From CAZAMB01 sp964486335 (lineage in GTDB: Bacteria > Planctomycetota > Phycisphaerae > UBA1845), in contig CAZAMB010000002.1 in NCBI GenBank assembly GCA_964486335.1, positions 62,001 through 126,000 on the forward strand: a DNA stretch of 64,000 nt, in the 5' to 3' direction. Position numbers and translations under genes: made by a program. Of the stretch, positions 52,934 to 61,512 are shown piece by piece. The stretch's first letter is position 1. Each line of letters begins with the position of its first letter. The notes beneath the pieces are model-generated. The model did not search any database and was not told the DNA's origin. It saw nothing but the letters and a program-made list of their open reading frames with translations.

Positions 52934-54304
52934 TCAGGCCCTCTCCATTATGGACACGGTCACGTGACTGCCGGTGCCCGCATGGGACACGGCGCAACCC
53001 CGCCGGGCATTGGGAACTTGCAGATTCCGAAAGTCCTTGGGTTTCGTTTTTCCATATCGCGTCCAGCGTTCCGGGTCGGCGTGAAACTTCTCCCATTTGT
53101 TCTGCAACTGCCACATCACCTCCACCATCTGGAAGATCCCCGTCGCGCCGACGGCATGCATCGTTCCGATCAGTCCGCCGGAAAGATTCGTGGGCAATCG
53201 CCCTTCATAGTAGGCGTCGCCGGAGTCAATGAACTCGCGACCGCGACCATAGGGTCGCAACCCGATGTCTTCATACGTCTGGATGTCGCTAATCGTGAAC
53301 GCATCGTGCGTTTCGAGAAGATCGAAGTCTTCCACCGGATCTTTGATGCCCGCCATGTGGTACGCCAGATACGCCGCCATTCGTGCGGCCAGAAAGGAGC
53401 TGAACCCAGGCCACTCGTTGCGCCGCCCGTTAAAATAGTTTTTGTAGGTCGCCTCGGTTTCGTTCGGGAGCAATAGAATGGGCATGTTTCGCCGATCGGC
53501 GGTACGAAGCGTGTGCGTTCCGCCGCAGATGGCTTTGAGGAGGACCGGTTGGTCGGTCAGCTTTTTCGCGGTTTGCTCGTCGGCCAGGATCAGCACCGCG
53601 GCGCCGACGCTCATCGCGCAGCATTCGAGAAACGAAAGTGGATCGGAGACAATGTCGTTCTTCAAGATGTCCGCGACCGTGTACTTGCCGGGATTCTGCG
53701 AATAGGGCGAAAACCGGGCGTAATCGTGATTCTTGCAGGCGATCTTCGCCAGCGACTTTCGCGGCACCTCGTTCTCATGTTGATAACGCTGAGCCATGAG
53801 CGCATAGTAGCTCGCATACATCCAGCCCAGCTCACTCTCGAAGTCCTTGCACGCCGCGCTGGCGATGTACGAATTCCCGACCTTCGTCGAAACCTCGTCC
53901 ATCCGCTCCCACCCGACAACCGGCACGCAGCTCGCGTACCCCGATGCCACCGCCTGAGCCGCCGCGAGCACCGCCGATCCGCCGGTTGCCCCGCCCGTTT
54001 TGACCTCAATGTTGCCCAGTGGGTCGAACCCGAGGTAATCATGGACTTTTGCGGCGGCAAGAAGCTGGTCGCCGAAATGATCCGCGAATTGGGAATACAC
54101 GCACCAATTGACCGTGCGGCGCAGTTCTTCGGGCGAGACTTTCAGGTCGTTCTCCTCGACGGCCATGCGCAGGGCGTCCATGCACAGTTCGCAACTGTTC
54201 TTTTCAGGATAGCGCTTTCGGAAGTCGGTGATGCCGCCCGCCACGACATAGACCGGACGCTCGAATTTCGGTATTCGCAGGTTACCCGGGCCGAATCGAA
54301 TCAT
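52934..54304 (-). CDS. Thiolase-fold protein (SCP2/DUF35-associated type) lacking the catalytic Cys
   Basis: 456 residues. The fold is clear: G-G-A-T-G-G-S-A-V-L-A-A-A-Q-A-V-A-S-G matches the thiolase N-terminal active-site region, E-T-H-D-A-F-T-I-S-D matches H-D-x-F, and L-S-G-G-L-I-G-T-M-H-A-V-G-A-T-G keeps the conserved His. The nucleophile site, N-C-A-T-G-S in SCP2 thiolases, reads G-G-A-T-G-G, so Cys is Gly. Without it a covalent acyl-enzyme is not possible in the usual way. It is the first gene of the minus operon with DUF35, cupin and OFOR genes. It may use a different mechanism, such as direct CoA-thioester hydration or cleavage. Confidence 0.85.
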   Translation of the reverse strand: MIRFGPGNLRIPKFERPVYVVAGGITDFRKRYPEKNSCELCMDALRMAVEENDLKVSPEELRRTVNWCVYSQFADHFGDQLLAAAKVHDYLGFDPLGNIEVKTGGATGGSAVLAAAQAVASGYASCVPVVGWERMDEVSTKVGNSYIASAACKDFESELGWMYASYYALMAQRYQHENEVPRKSLAKIACKNHDYARFSPYSQNPGKYTVADILKNDIVSDPLSFLECCAMSVGAAVLILADEQTAKKLTDQPVLLKAICGGTHTLRTADRRNMPILLLPNETEATYKNYFNGRRNEWPGFSSFLAARMAAYLAYHMAGIKDPVEDFDLLETHDAFTISDIQTYEDIGLRPYGRGREFIDSGDAYYEGRLPTNLSGGLIGTMHAVGATGIFQMVEVMWQLQNKWEKFHADPERWTRYGKTKPKDFRNLQVPNARRGCAVSHAGTGSHVTVSIMERA

Positions 54305-54705
54305 GTTGAATTACTCCCTTCTGGAATGCCGTGGGTCGTCCACTCCCGCACGAACGGTGGAATGAGTGACCAAGCGACAAATACCATCGCGCCAACGCTC
54401 TCTTGATGCCGGGCTGCTTGAAGACCGAACGGCTCTCTTGCAATTTACATGCCGGGTGTGGGCACCTTGCTCAAGCGCAGAAACGTCCTGGATCAATCAT
54501 TTCGAGGCGGCTCAAATCAGCGACATCGCCGAATAGGGCAGGAAACGGCAAAATCCGCCGTTGATCGTTACCGGCAGGGGGGCGTCGGCATGGAGCTTGC
54601 CAGAAGAAACCGTTGGCGAAAATTCCGGTACTGGTTTCGTTCTCGCGTGGGAAGTTGTCTCGCCTCATGCCAGAGAAAACCGGTTAGAGCGTGCCTTGGG
54701 CTGAA
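54305..54705. promoter_or_regulatory. Divergent promoter region between two OFOR operons
   Basis: About 400 bases separate the thiolase and the gamma-GltD-ferredoxin genes. No ORF is supported. A run of purine-rich and palindromic words (GAAACC...GGTTTC at about 54606-54638) could be regulator sites. No promoter pair could be picked with confidence. Its position makes it the likely control point for both operons. Confidence 0.55.
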
Positions 54706-56931
54706 ATGACCGAGCTGACTATATTCGGGCGCGGGGGGCAAGGTGGGGTCACCTTGGCGAAACTGGTGGCCGAAACCTATTTTCTACGCGGATTCCATGC
54801 CCAGGCCTTCGGCGTCTACGCGGCCGAGCGGTCGGGCGCCCCCGTGCAGGCCTATGTCCGCATCGATGAGCGTGAAATCACCAATCACAACGAAATACGT
54901 TATCCCGACCATGTCGTGGTCCTCGACCGAACCCTGATTGCCCCGCGCATCGTCATCGGACACAAAACCGGTGGCTGGCTGATTCTCAATTCCCCGCAGA
55001 TCCCCTCCGCTTTCCAGGATTTGTTCCCCGGCAGGCAGGTGGCCACGATCGATGCGACGGCGATTGCCGTCGAAAACGGACTCGGCACGCGAACCGTTCC
55101 GATCGTCAACACGACCATGTTCGGCGCGGTCGGCAGGGTTCTGGGTGTATCGCTCGCCGACATCGAGTCCGCCCTCGCCGAATTGAAATTCACCGGTCCC
55201 AACCTCGTCTCGGCCCGGCAGGCCTTTGAAGCCGTTTTGACGGGAAAACTCCCCGGAGAAGTCAGCGAAACACCTGTCTCACTTCCAGGGAATTGCATTG
55301 CGAGCCTTTTGGATTCGACCGTCGGGGCGGCCCCGGCGCTGCGAACCGGAAGCTGGGCTTCGCGACGTCCCCACCGTCGACATCTCACGCCGCCCTGCAA
55401 CAACGCTTGTCCCGCGGGTAACGACGTACAGGCCTTTGTCGCCGCTGCGGCTGCGGAAGATTACGGCGAAGCTCTGGAGATCCTGCTGGAAACCTCGCCA
55501 TTTCCCGGCGTATGCGGTCGTGTCTGCCCTGCGCCGTGCATGCTGGCCTGCAACCGCGGCGGCTTTGATGAATCCGTCAACGTGCGCGAACTGGAACGCT
55601 ACGTGGCCGACCTCGGTGGGCGCGAGCGGCGTTCCGTGAAGCGACGCGAAGAAGCGGTGGCCGTCGTCGGGTCCGGTCCGGCGGGACTCAGCGCGGCCTA
55701 CCACCTTGCCCGCCTCGGGTATCAGGTCACGGTGTTGGAAGCGCAGGAAGAACTTGGCGGGGTTATGCGAACCGGCATTCCCGCGTACCGGCTCCCGCGA
55801 AGTGTACTGGATCACGAAATCGAGTTCATCCTCGGGTACGGCGTGCAGACACGCACGGGGCAACGAGTGACCCGAAAAGAGCTTGTGGATTTGTCGCGTC
55901 GCTTCGCAGCGGTGTTTGTCGCAACGGGATTGCAGGAGGCCCGATCCCTGGAACTCGGCATCGATCTCGGTGGCTCGACCGACCGCATCGAACAAGGAAT
56001 AGCGTTTCTCGACCGCGCGCGGGGCGGATCGGCCCAGGTGCGCGGAGAACGCGTCGTCGTGGTGGGCGGCGGCAACACGGCGATCGATGCAGCCCGTAGT
56101 GCCCGGCGACTGGGGGCGGCTCGCGTCACCATCGTTTATCGGCGCACGCGACAGGAAATGCCCGCGATCACCGAGGAAACCGAAGCGGCCATTGAAGAGG
56201 GGATTTCGATCCAGGAACTCGTGTCGCCCGTTCGATTGAGGGAGAACGCGTCGTCGTTGTATTTGACATGTCAGCGCATGCGTCTCGGCGATCCGGACGA
56301 GTCTGGCCGCGCCCGCCCCGTTCCCGAAACCACGGACGATGCATTCTTCGACATGCCCTGCGATCGGGTCATCCTCGCGCTGGGTCAGTCGCCCGATCTT
56401 TCCATCATCCCGGAGGGCGCGGGAATCCGGGACAACGGAGCGCTTCTGGGCCTGACGGGGTCGCCTGTTTTCTGTGGAGGCGACCTGGCGGCCAACGAGG
56501 GAACCGTCTCGGCGGCCATCGGGAGCGGACGACGCGCGGCACTGCACATTCATCGTACCCTGACGGGAGAAGATCTGTTCCCGCCCCATCCGGAACCCGT
56601 CGCGGGACCGGAGGCCGTCAGGACCCATGTGTTTGCCCATGCGCCGAGTCATCGGAGTCAATCCATCGCCCCCGAAATGCGCCGTCGCACGTTTGCCGAA
56701 GTTCACACCGGTTTTTCCCCGACCGAAGATCGAGACCTGGCGGCCGAGGAGGCGTCGCGCTGCTTCAGTTGCGGCGTCTGCAACTCGTGCGATCGCTGCC
56801 GGCAATACTGTCCCGAGGGAATCCTCACGCGCGACGAAACCGGCTATCGATTCGACTATGACTATTGCAAGGGATGCGGCGTCTGCGCGGCGCAGTGCCC
56901 GCGCGGCGTGATCTACATGACGGAACTCTAG
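54706..56931 (+). CDS. OFOR gamma + GltD-like flavoprotein + 2x[4Fe-4S] ferredoxin fusion
   Basis: ~741 residues, three modules. Residues 1-~190: OFOR gamma (F-G-R-G-G-Q-G-G-V-T-L-A, Y-A-A-E-R-S-G-A-P). Residues ~225-640: a GltD-like NAD(P)/FAD oxidoreductase, with N-terminal Fe-S Cys (C-N-N-A-C-P-A-G, C-G-R-V-C-P-A-P-C), FAD motif G-S-G-P-A-G (~320) and NAD(P) motif V-V-G-G-G-N-T-A (~451). Residues ~685-741: ferredoxin with two clusters (C-F-S-C-G-V-C, C-K-G-C-G-V-C-A-A-Q-C-P). In phenylglyoxylate:NAD+ oxidoreductase these are separate PadE, PadH and PadF subunits. Here they form one chain, so electrons can pass to NAD(P). Start 54706 (M-T-E-L-T-I-F) preferred over GTG 54691. Confidence 0.9.
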   Translation: MTELTIFGRGGQGGVTLAKLVAETYFLRGFHAQAFGVYAAERSGAPVQAYVRIDEREITNHNEIRYPDHVVVLDRTLIAPRIVIGHKTGGWLILNSPQIPSAFQDLFPGRQVATIDATAIAVENGLGTRTVPIVNTTMFGAVGRVLGVSLADIESALAELKFTGPNLVSARQAFEAVLTGKLPGEVSETPVSLPGNCIASLLDSTVGAAPALRTGSWASRRPHRRHLTPPCNNACPAGNDVQAFVAAAAAEDYGEALEILLETSPFPGVCGRVCPAPCMLACNRGGFDESVNVRELERYVADLGGRERRSVKRREEAVAVVGSGPAGLSAAYHLARLGYQVTVLEAQEELGGVMRTGIPAYRLPRSVLDHEIEFILGYGVQTRTGQRVTRKELVDLSRRFAAVFVATGLQEARSLELGIDLGGSTDRIEQGIAFLDRARGGSAQVRGERVVVVGGGNTAIDAARSARRLGAARVTIVYRRTRQEMPAITEETEAAIEEGISIQELVSPVRLRENASSLYLTCQRMRLGDPDESGRARPVPETTDDAFFDMPCDRVILALGQSPDLSIIPEGAGIRDNGALLGLTGSPVFCGGDLAANEGTVSAAIGSGRRAALHIHRTLTGEDLFPPHPEPVAGPEAVRTHVFAHAPSHRSQSIAPEMRRRTFAEVHTGFSPTEDRDLAAEEASRCFSCGVCNSCDRCRQYCPEGILTRDETGYRFDYDYCKGCGVCAAQCPRGVIYMTEL

Positions 56932-56949
56932 CGCGACAGGAGATGAACA

Positions 56950-58122
56950 GTGGGTAGATCGCTGGCAACTGGAAACTACGCGGCGGGTTGCACGCTGGCT
57001 CTTGCCGGCGAGGCCAATCGCACCGCCCGTGGCTGTTGCAGCGGGGCCTATCCCATCACGCCACAGACCGAGATCATCGAATACCTCCGGGCGTTTCAGT
57101 TCACGAAGGGTCGCGTCGTTCCCGTGGAATCCGAGCACAGCGCCATGGGCGTCTGCATCGGCGCGTCGCTGGGCGGCGCTCGCGCGTTCACGGCCAGTTC
57201 TTCAAACGGACTGGCGTACATGGTCGAAAACATCTTTGCCGCCGGCTATTACCGCCTTCCCATCGTGATGATCGCCGTCAATCGCACGCTCGGACCTCCC
57301 TGGAACATCTGGGTCGATCAGGGCGACAGCCTGATGTTCCGCGACGCCGCGTGGATTCAGTTCTACACCGATTCTCACCAGGACCTCGTGGACACGATCC
57401 TGTTGGCGTTCCGGGTGGCGGAGGACAAACGAATTCTCCTGCCGGTCGTCGTGGCCATGGACGGATTCGTCACCTCGCACACGCAAATGGTTGTCGAACT
57501 GCCCAAACAGGAGCAGGTCGATCGGTACCTTCCACCATGCGACGTGCCTCATCGACTTCGCCACGACCGCCCGGCCACGGTGGGCGGGCTGACCTGGCCG
57601 CGTGAAACGGCTCACCATCGCCGGGAAATCCAGAGTGCCATGGAGCGGGTCCACGGTGTGTTGAACGAAGCGATCGATGAGTTTGAGAATATCTTTGGTC
57701 GGCGTCCGGTGGCTTCGCTGGAGGCGGAGCTCACGGAGGACGCGGAAACCATATTGGTCGCCTGCAACACGATGGCTCGAACCTTGCGTCGAGCCGTGCA
57801 CACGCGTCGGGAACGCGGCCAAAAAGTGGGAATGGTCCGAGCGAAGTTATTCCGTCCGTTCCCTCGTAGCGAATTCGTCGCGGCGACTCGATCGGCAAAG
57901 CGCATCGGCGTGCTCGATCGAAATCATTCGCCGGGATCGGGCGGCGTCTTCTGGCAGGAAATCGCGGCGACGCTCCAGGGGCGCCCGGACGTGATCTTGC
58001 AGGACTACGTGATTGGACTCGGCGGCGGCGATGTCACGCCCGAGCGCATCGGTGACATCATCGACGATCTTGCCGCTCGCGACTCCGCCGCCCCGCCGAT
58101 CTGGGAGGAAGCGCTGACATGA
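56950..58122 (+). CDS. 2-oxoacid oxidoreductase alpha subunit (PadG/PorA-like)
   Basis: ~390 residues. A-Y-P-I-T-P-Q-T-E-I-I-E near residue 33 and V-E-S-E-H-S-A-M-G (conserved Glu) define the alpha subunit; the A-F-T-A-S-S-S-N-G and P-P-W-N-I-W-V-D-Q-G-D segments are typical of the pyruvate/phenylglyoxylate branch, unlike the KorA type seen in the minus operon. GTG 56950 has AGGAGA upstream. It overlaps the beta gene by four bases (ATGA), and follows the fused gamma chain by 18 bases. Confidence 0.88.
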   Translation: MGRSLATGNYAAGCTLALAGEANRTARGCCSGAYPITPQTEIIEYLRAFQFTKGRVVPVESEHSAMGVCIGASLGGARAFTASSSNGLAYMVENIFAAGYYRLPIVMIAVNRTLGPPWNIWVDQGDSLMFRDAAWIQFYTDSHQDLVDTILLAFRVAEDKRILLPVVVAMDGFVTSHTQMVVELPKQEQVDRYLPPCDVPHRLRHDRPATVGGLTWPRETAHHRREIQSAMERVHGVLNEAIDEFENIFGRRPVASLEAELTEDAETILVACNTMARTLRRAVHTRRERGQKVGMVRAKLFRPFPRSEFVAATRSAKRIGVLDRNHSPGSGGVFWQEIAATLQGRPDVILQDYVIGLGGGDVTPERIGDIIDDLAARDSAAPPIWEEALT

Positions 58123-59012
58123 CCGCGACCTGTGTTCAAAACGACGGCGCCTGCACCGATTCGGTGCTCCGACCGGGCAATACCAATTGCGCCGGCTGCG
58201 GGATGTCCATCGGATTTCAGCTTCTCGCCCAGGCACTCGAACACGAACCGCTTACCTTGGTGATTCCCGCCTGCTGCGGAATCGTCACCGCAGGGGCCTT
58301 TCCGACCAGCGCCTATGGTGTGCCCACCGCCGCCTCGACATTCGCCAGTTCGCCCGCCGTGGCGACCGGACTCGCCTCGGTTGCCGACTTCACCGGCGAG
58401 GATCATCCCGTAGTTTGCTGGGCGGGCGACGGCGGAACCTACGACATCGGACTGGCCACGCTCTCTGCCGCCGCCGAGCGAAACGAAAACCTGATCTACG
58501 TTTGCTACGACAACGAAATCTACGGCAACACCGGCGGGCAGCGCAGCAGCGCGACGCCCGAGGGCGTTTCCACCACCACCAGCCCGGGCGGAAAGACTGA
58601 ACCCAAGAAGGACATCATGGCCATTATGGCCGCGCACCGCATCCCCTACGCCGCCACGCTTTCCGTCGCCCACCGCGAGGACTTTCTCCGAAAGATCAGG
58701 ACGGCCCGGCACACCCGCGGATTTCGCTTTTTGCTCATGTTGTCACCATGCCCGACCGGGTGGAAGTCCGAACCCGACGAAAGCGTGGAGTTGATTCGCG
58801 TGGCCGTCGCCAGCGGCGTGTTTCCGCTTTATGAAGTGTTCGAAGGCTCGCGGTACCGGATCAACGCCCGACCCGATGGTACGGCGCTGGAGAATTACGC
58901 CGGGCATCAAAAACGCTACACGCGATCCGGACTCGATGTCGGAATGCTGGACGAGCAGGTCCAACGTCAATGGCGCTACCTCGACGCCATGGCACGGGCC
59001 TTTCCCGAGTAA
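58119..59012 (+). CDS. 2-oxoacid oxidoreductase beta subunit (PadI/PorB-like)
   Basis: 297 residues. C-A-G-C-G near residue 24 and a later Cys supply Fe-S ligands, and the thiamine motif W-A-G-D-G-G-T-Y-D-I-G with N-E-I-Y-G-N-T-G-G-Q is complete. C-terminal P-C-P-T-G-W matches PorB/PadI-type proteins that bind the cluster close to the cofactor. It completes the plus operon (fused gamma, alpha, beta). The start overlaps the alpha stop. Confidence 0.88.
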   Translation: MTATCVQNDGACTDSVLRPGNTNCAGCGMSIGFQLLAQALEHEPLTLVIPACCGIVTAGAFPTSAYGVPTAASTFASSPAVATGLASVADFTGEDHPVVCWAGDGGTYDIGLATLSAAAERNENLIYVCYDNEIYGNTGGQRSSATPEGVSTTTSPGGKTEPKKDIMAIMAAHRIPYAATLSVAHREDFLRKIRTARHTRGFRFLLMLSPCPTGWKSEPDESVELIRVAVASGVFPLYEVFEGSRYRINARPDGTALENYAGHQKRYTRSGLDVGMLDEQVQRQWRYLDAMARAFPE

Positions 59013-59212
59013 GATGCCTTTGCCTCGAACGGAGTCTCGGCCACAGTCCACGCATTCTGGTCAGTCGTCATCGATCCGCCGCTGGGAACAACCCTTCAAC
59101 TGTGTAAAGCCGACGCGCTCACGGTTTGGGCGACAGCGTTTGTCGCGAGCTTCTCATGCCGGCAATATCAGCGCGGACAACCCACCGCGTCGGAAGCCGC
59201 GGGCATCGGAAT

Positions 59213-60211
59213 TCAACGTGTCAACCAATACAACAGGGTGGTTGCTCCGGCGAACACGCCGATGATGCCAAGTGAATCCCAGCCCAGCCGAAATACCGCG
59301 CGTTGACTGCGGTAGGTGAGTCCGATCATGGCGATCGCCGTCATCGTCATCGCCGCTACGGTCGGAACAATCTGAGTCGGCGAAACGTGTGCGAGCAGCG
59401 GACCCGGAAGAAAGAAAACATCATCGACAGCCAGGATGCCGATGTTGAACAGATTGCTTCCGAACAGGTTTCCCAACACCATCTCGAACGCGCCCATCCG
59501 CGCGGCGGCCAGCGTCACGACCACTTCCGGCAAGGATGTGGAGGCGGCCACGAAGAGGTTGCCGACGAATGTCTGTCCCAGCCCGGTCATCTTCGCGATC
59601 TGTTCGGCCAGATGCGGCAGCCAGGTCGCGGCGCCGACAATGAACAGTGCGTTGATGCAGAAAAGCCCGACCGCGCGACGCGTCGAAAGATGCACATATT
59701 GGCCGGTTGCCTGTACTTCCTCGGCGGTGATGCCGCGATTGCGCTCGTGGCGAAATATCAGATACATGCCCAGAAGGTAAAGTGCGATGAGGAGAAGGCT
59801 GGTCGCGCCGACCCAGCCCACCTGGGGCATTCGCGGACCGGCCAAAATGCTCATGGCAACCAAGCCAAGCAGAACGACGCCGAAGGTCGCACTGAGTACG
59901 TGGCCCGAATGGGCGTTGGCGGTCAGTGGCTTTGATCCGTACAAGGCATCCGCCAATGCCAGAATGAGAATATTAAACATGCAGCTTCCGAGCACGTCGC
60001 CGGCGGCGATATCCGGAAGATCGAAGATCGCCACGGAACTGATGCCGGTGACAAGTTCCGCCAGCGACGTCACCGAGGCCAGCAGCACCACGCCGACCCA
60101 GGTTCGGCCGAGTTGCGTTTTCTCCGCCAGGACGTCGCCCAGCCGGGCAAGGTTGGTACCCGTCACCAGGATGACCGCCACGCACACGCCAAACTCAAGC
60201 CATACAAACAT
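59213..60211 (-). CDS. Calcium/sodium antiporter (CaCA family)
   Basis: 332 residues, ten hydrophobic helices. The two alpha repeats that build the cation site are visible: S-V-T-S-L-A-E-L-V-T-G with G-D-V-L-G-S-C-M-F-N, and S-T-S-L-P-E-V-V-V-T with G-N-L-F-G-S-N-L-F-N. Both keep the acidic residue. It exchanges Na+ or H+ for Ca2+ at the inner membrane. It converges on the OFOR beta gene, with a 200-base gap. Confidence 0.88.
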   Translation of the reverse strand: MFVWLEFGVCVAVILVTGTNLARLGDVLAEKTQLGRTWVGVVLLASVTSLAELVTGISSVAIFDLPDIAAGDVLGSCMFNILILALADALYGSKPLTANAHSGHVLSATFGVVLLGLVAMSILAGPRMPQVGWVGATSLLLIALYLLGMYLIFRHERNRGITAEEVQATGQYVHLSTRRAVGLFCINALFIVGAATWLPHLAEQIAKMTGLGQTFVGNLFVAASTSLPEVVVTLAAARMGAFEMVLGNLFGSNLFNIGILAVDDVFFLPGPLLAHVSPTQIVPTVAAMTMTAIAMIGLTYRSQRAVFRLGWDSLGIIGVFAGATTLLYWLTR

Positions 60212-60484
60212 GATTCACTCAGTCCTCGCGAATCCCCTGCTCCGCTCAAAAAACCTCTGGTGGAAGAACCGATAATCACACTATTGCGAGCTTCCGCGTT
60301 GCGGCTGGATCATAGAACAACGGTACCGAAACGGAGCTCGCAAGGTGACCTCCGCAACGACCATTGTCAACCAAAGGGCAGTGAAATCCGCTCGAACGAA
60401 ACCGTAGTTGCGCGTCTGTTTCGTTGGTCGGTCGCGTGCTGCGGACTGACGCGATTTGCTACACTGCGATCGATCGCGCTACCG

Positions 60485-60512
60485 TTCACAAAGGCACGAA
60501 AAATGCTAGAAT
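60485..60512 (+). promoter_or_regulatory. Promoter of the tandem universal stress protein gene
   Basis: TTCACA (60485-60490; five of six to TTGACA), 16 bases, TAGAAT (60507-60512) preceded by TGC (extended -10). Transcription should start near 60519, about 57 bases before ATG 60576. Confidence 0.55.
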
Positions 60513-60575
60513 GCTTGGTGCCTCGAAGGTTTGGCAAGTTGCTTTTCGGACGCACGCGCCGAGAGAGGTGTTGCG

Positions 60576-61463
60576 ATGGAACGATTTCGACGGCTTGGCA
60601 TTTTTCTCAATGAAGAACCCGGAGACGAAGAGGCGATCGCCTTCGCCGGACAGTTTGCCCGGCTGGCGGATTGCGAATCCATTCTGTGCGTCCATGTTCG
60701 CGGCGTAGAGGATCGTTCACCGATTCCCATGCCGGACGAAACCGAGTTACGCCGCCAGGTGCTCGCCAAACTTCCGGAAACTGTCGCGGCGCGAACCCGC
60801 GTCGAGGCGCATGCCGGCACCGGCATTCGAGAAATTCTGCGAAGCGCCCTCGATGAATCGCTTGATCTGATCGTCGTCGGGCGCCGACTGCCGCATGATC
60901 AACGAGCCGCGGGCTCGGCGTTCACCCGCCTGGTACGCAAGTCGCCTTGCAGCGTCCTCGTGGTTCCGAACAATTCGGTTGCGCACTTCGGCCGGATTGA
61001 AGTTCTCATTGACGGGTCCGAGCACTCGCGCATGGCGCTGGAAACCGCATGCGCCGTCGCTCGCGCCTCCAACGAGAAAAACCCCCAGGTCATCGCGCAC
61101 GCCGTCTATGAAATCAACTATGGCTACCGATACACCGGGCAGACGTTTCAGCAGGCCGCCAAACAGCGCGAAGACGTCTGGCGCCAGAGCATGACCTCAT
61201 TCCTGGAAGGAATTGACACCGCCGGCGTTGCATTCGACGTCGTGTATTCCTGCTCACATTTTCTTTCCGCAGCTGCGTTCGATTTGGCGTCCGCTCGAAA
61301 CCTCGACATGATCATGATGGGCAGCCGCGGAATGTCCAGGCTGACTGCCGCGCTCGTCGGCAACACGACGGAGATCGTTGTACACAGTTCTCCAATTCCG
61401 CTGTTCGTCGTGAAGAAAAAGGGAGAAACCGCCGGCATCCTCGACGTGCTCCTTGCCACGTAG
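60576..61463 (+). CDS. Tandem universal stress protein
   Basis: 295 residues, two UspA-like domains. The first (1-~145) ends with D-L-I-V-V-G-R-R and V-R-K-S-P-C-S-V-L-V-V-P; the second (~150-290) ends with D-M-I-M-M-G-S-R-G-M-S-R, N-T-T-E-I-V-V-H-S-S and P-I-P-L-F-V-V-K. The ATP-binding G-x2-G-x9-G-S/T pattern is clearer in the second. SD GAGAGAGGTG precedes ATG 60576; the frame is open upstream to 60531. Such proteins bind adenosine nucleotides in stress. Confidence 0.88.
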   Translation: MERFRRLGIFLNEEPGDEEAIAFAGQFARLADCESILCVHVRGVEDRSPIPMPDETELRRQVLAKLPETVAARTRVEAHAGTGIREILRSALDESLDLIVVGRRLPHDQRAAGSAFTRLVRKSPCSVLVVPNNSVAHFGRIEVLIDGSEHSRMALETACAVARASNEKNPQVIAHAVYEINYGYRYTGQTFQQAAKQREDVWRQSMTSFLEGIDTAGVAFDVVYSCSHFLSAAAFDLASARNLDMIMMGSRGMSRLTAALVGNTTEIVVHSSPIPLFVVKKKGETAGILDVLLAT

Positions 61464-61512
61464 GGGTCGCCACGGCGCGTTCAACGTCGCGCGGGATCAT
61501 CCGGGAGATTGT

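Noticed and set aside
55279..57138. 619-codon minus-strand frame in the OFOR region
   Set aside because: Antisense to the gamma-GltD-ferredoxin fusion and alpha subunit, both with intact motifs.
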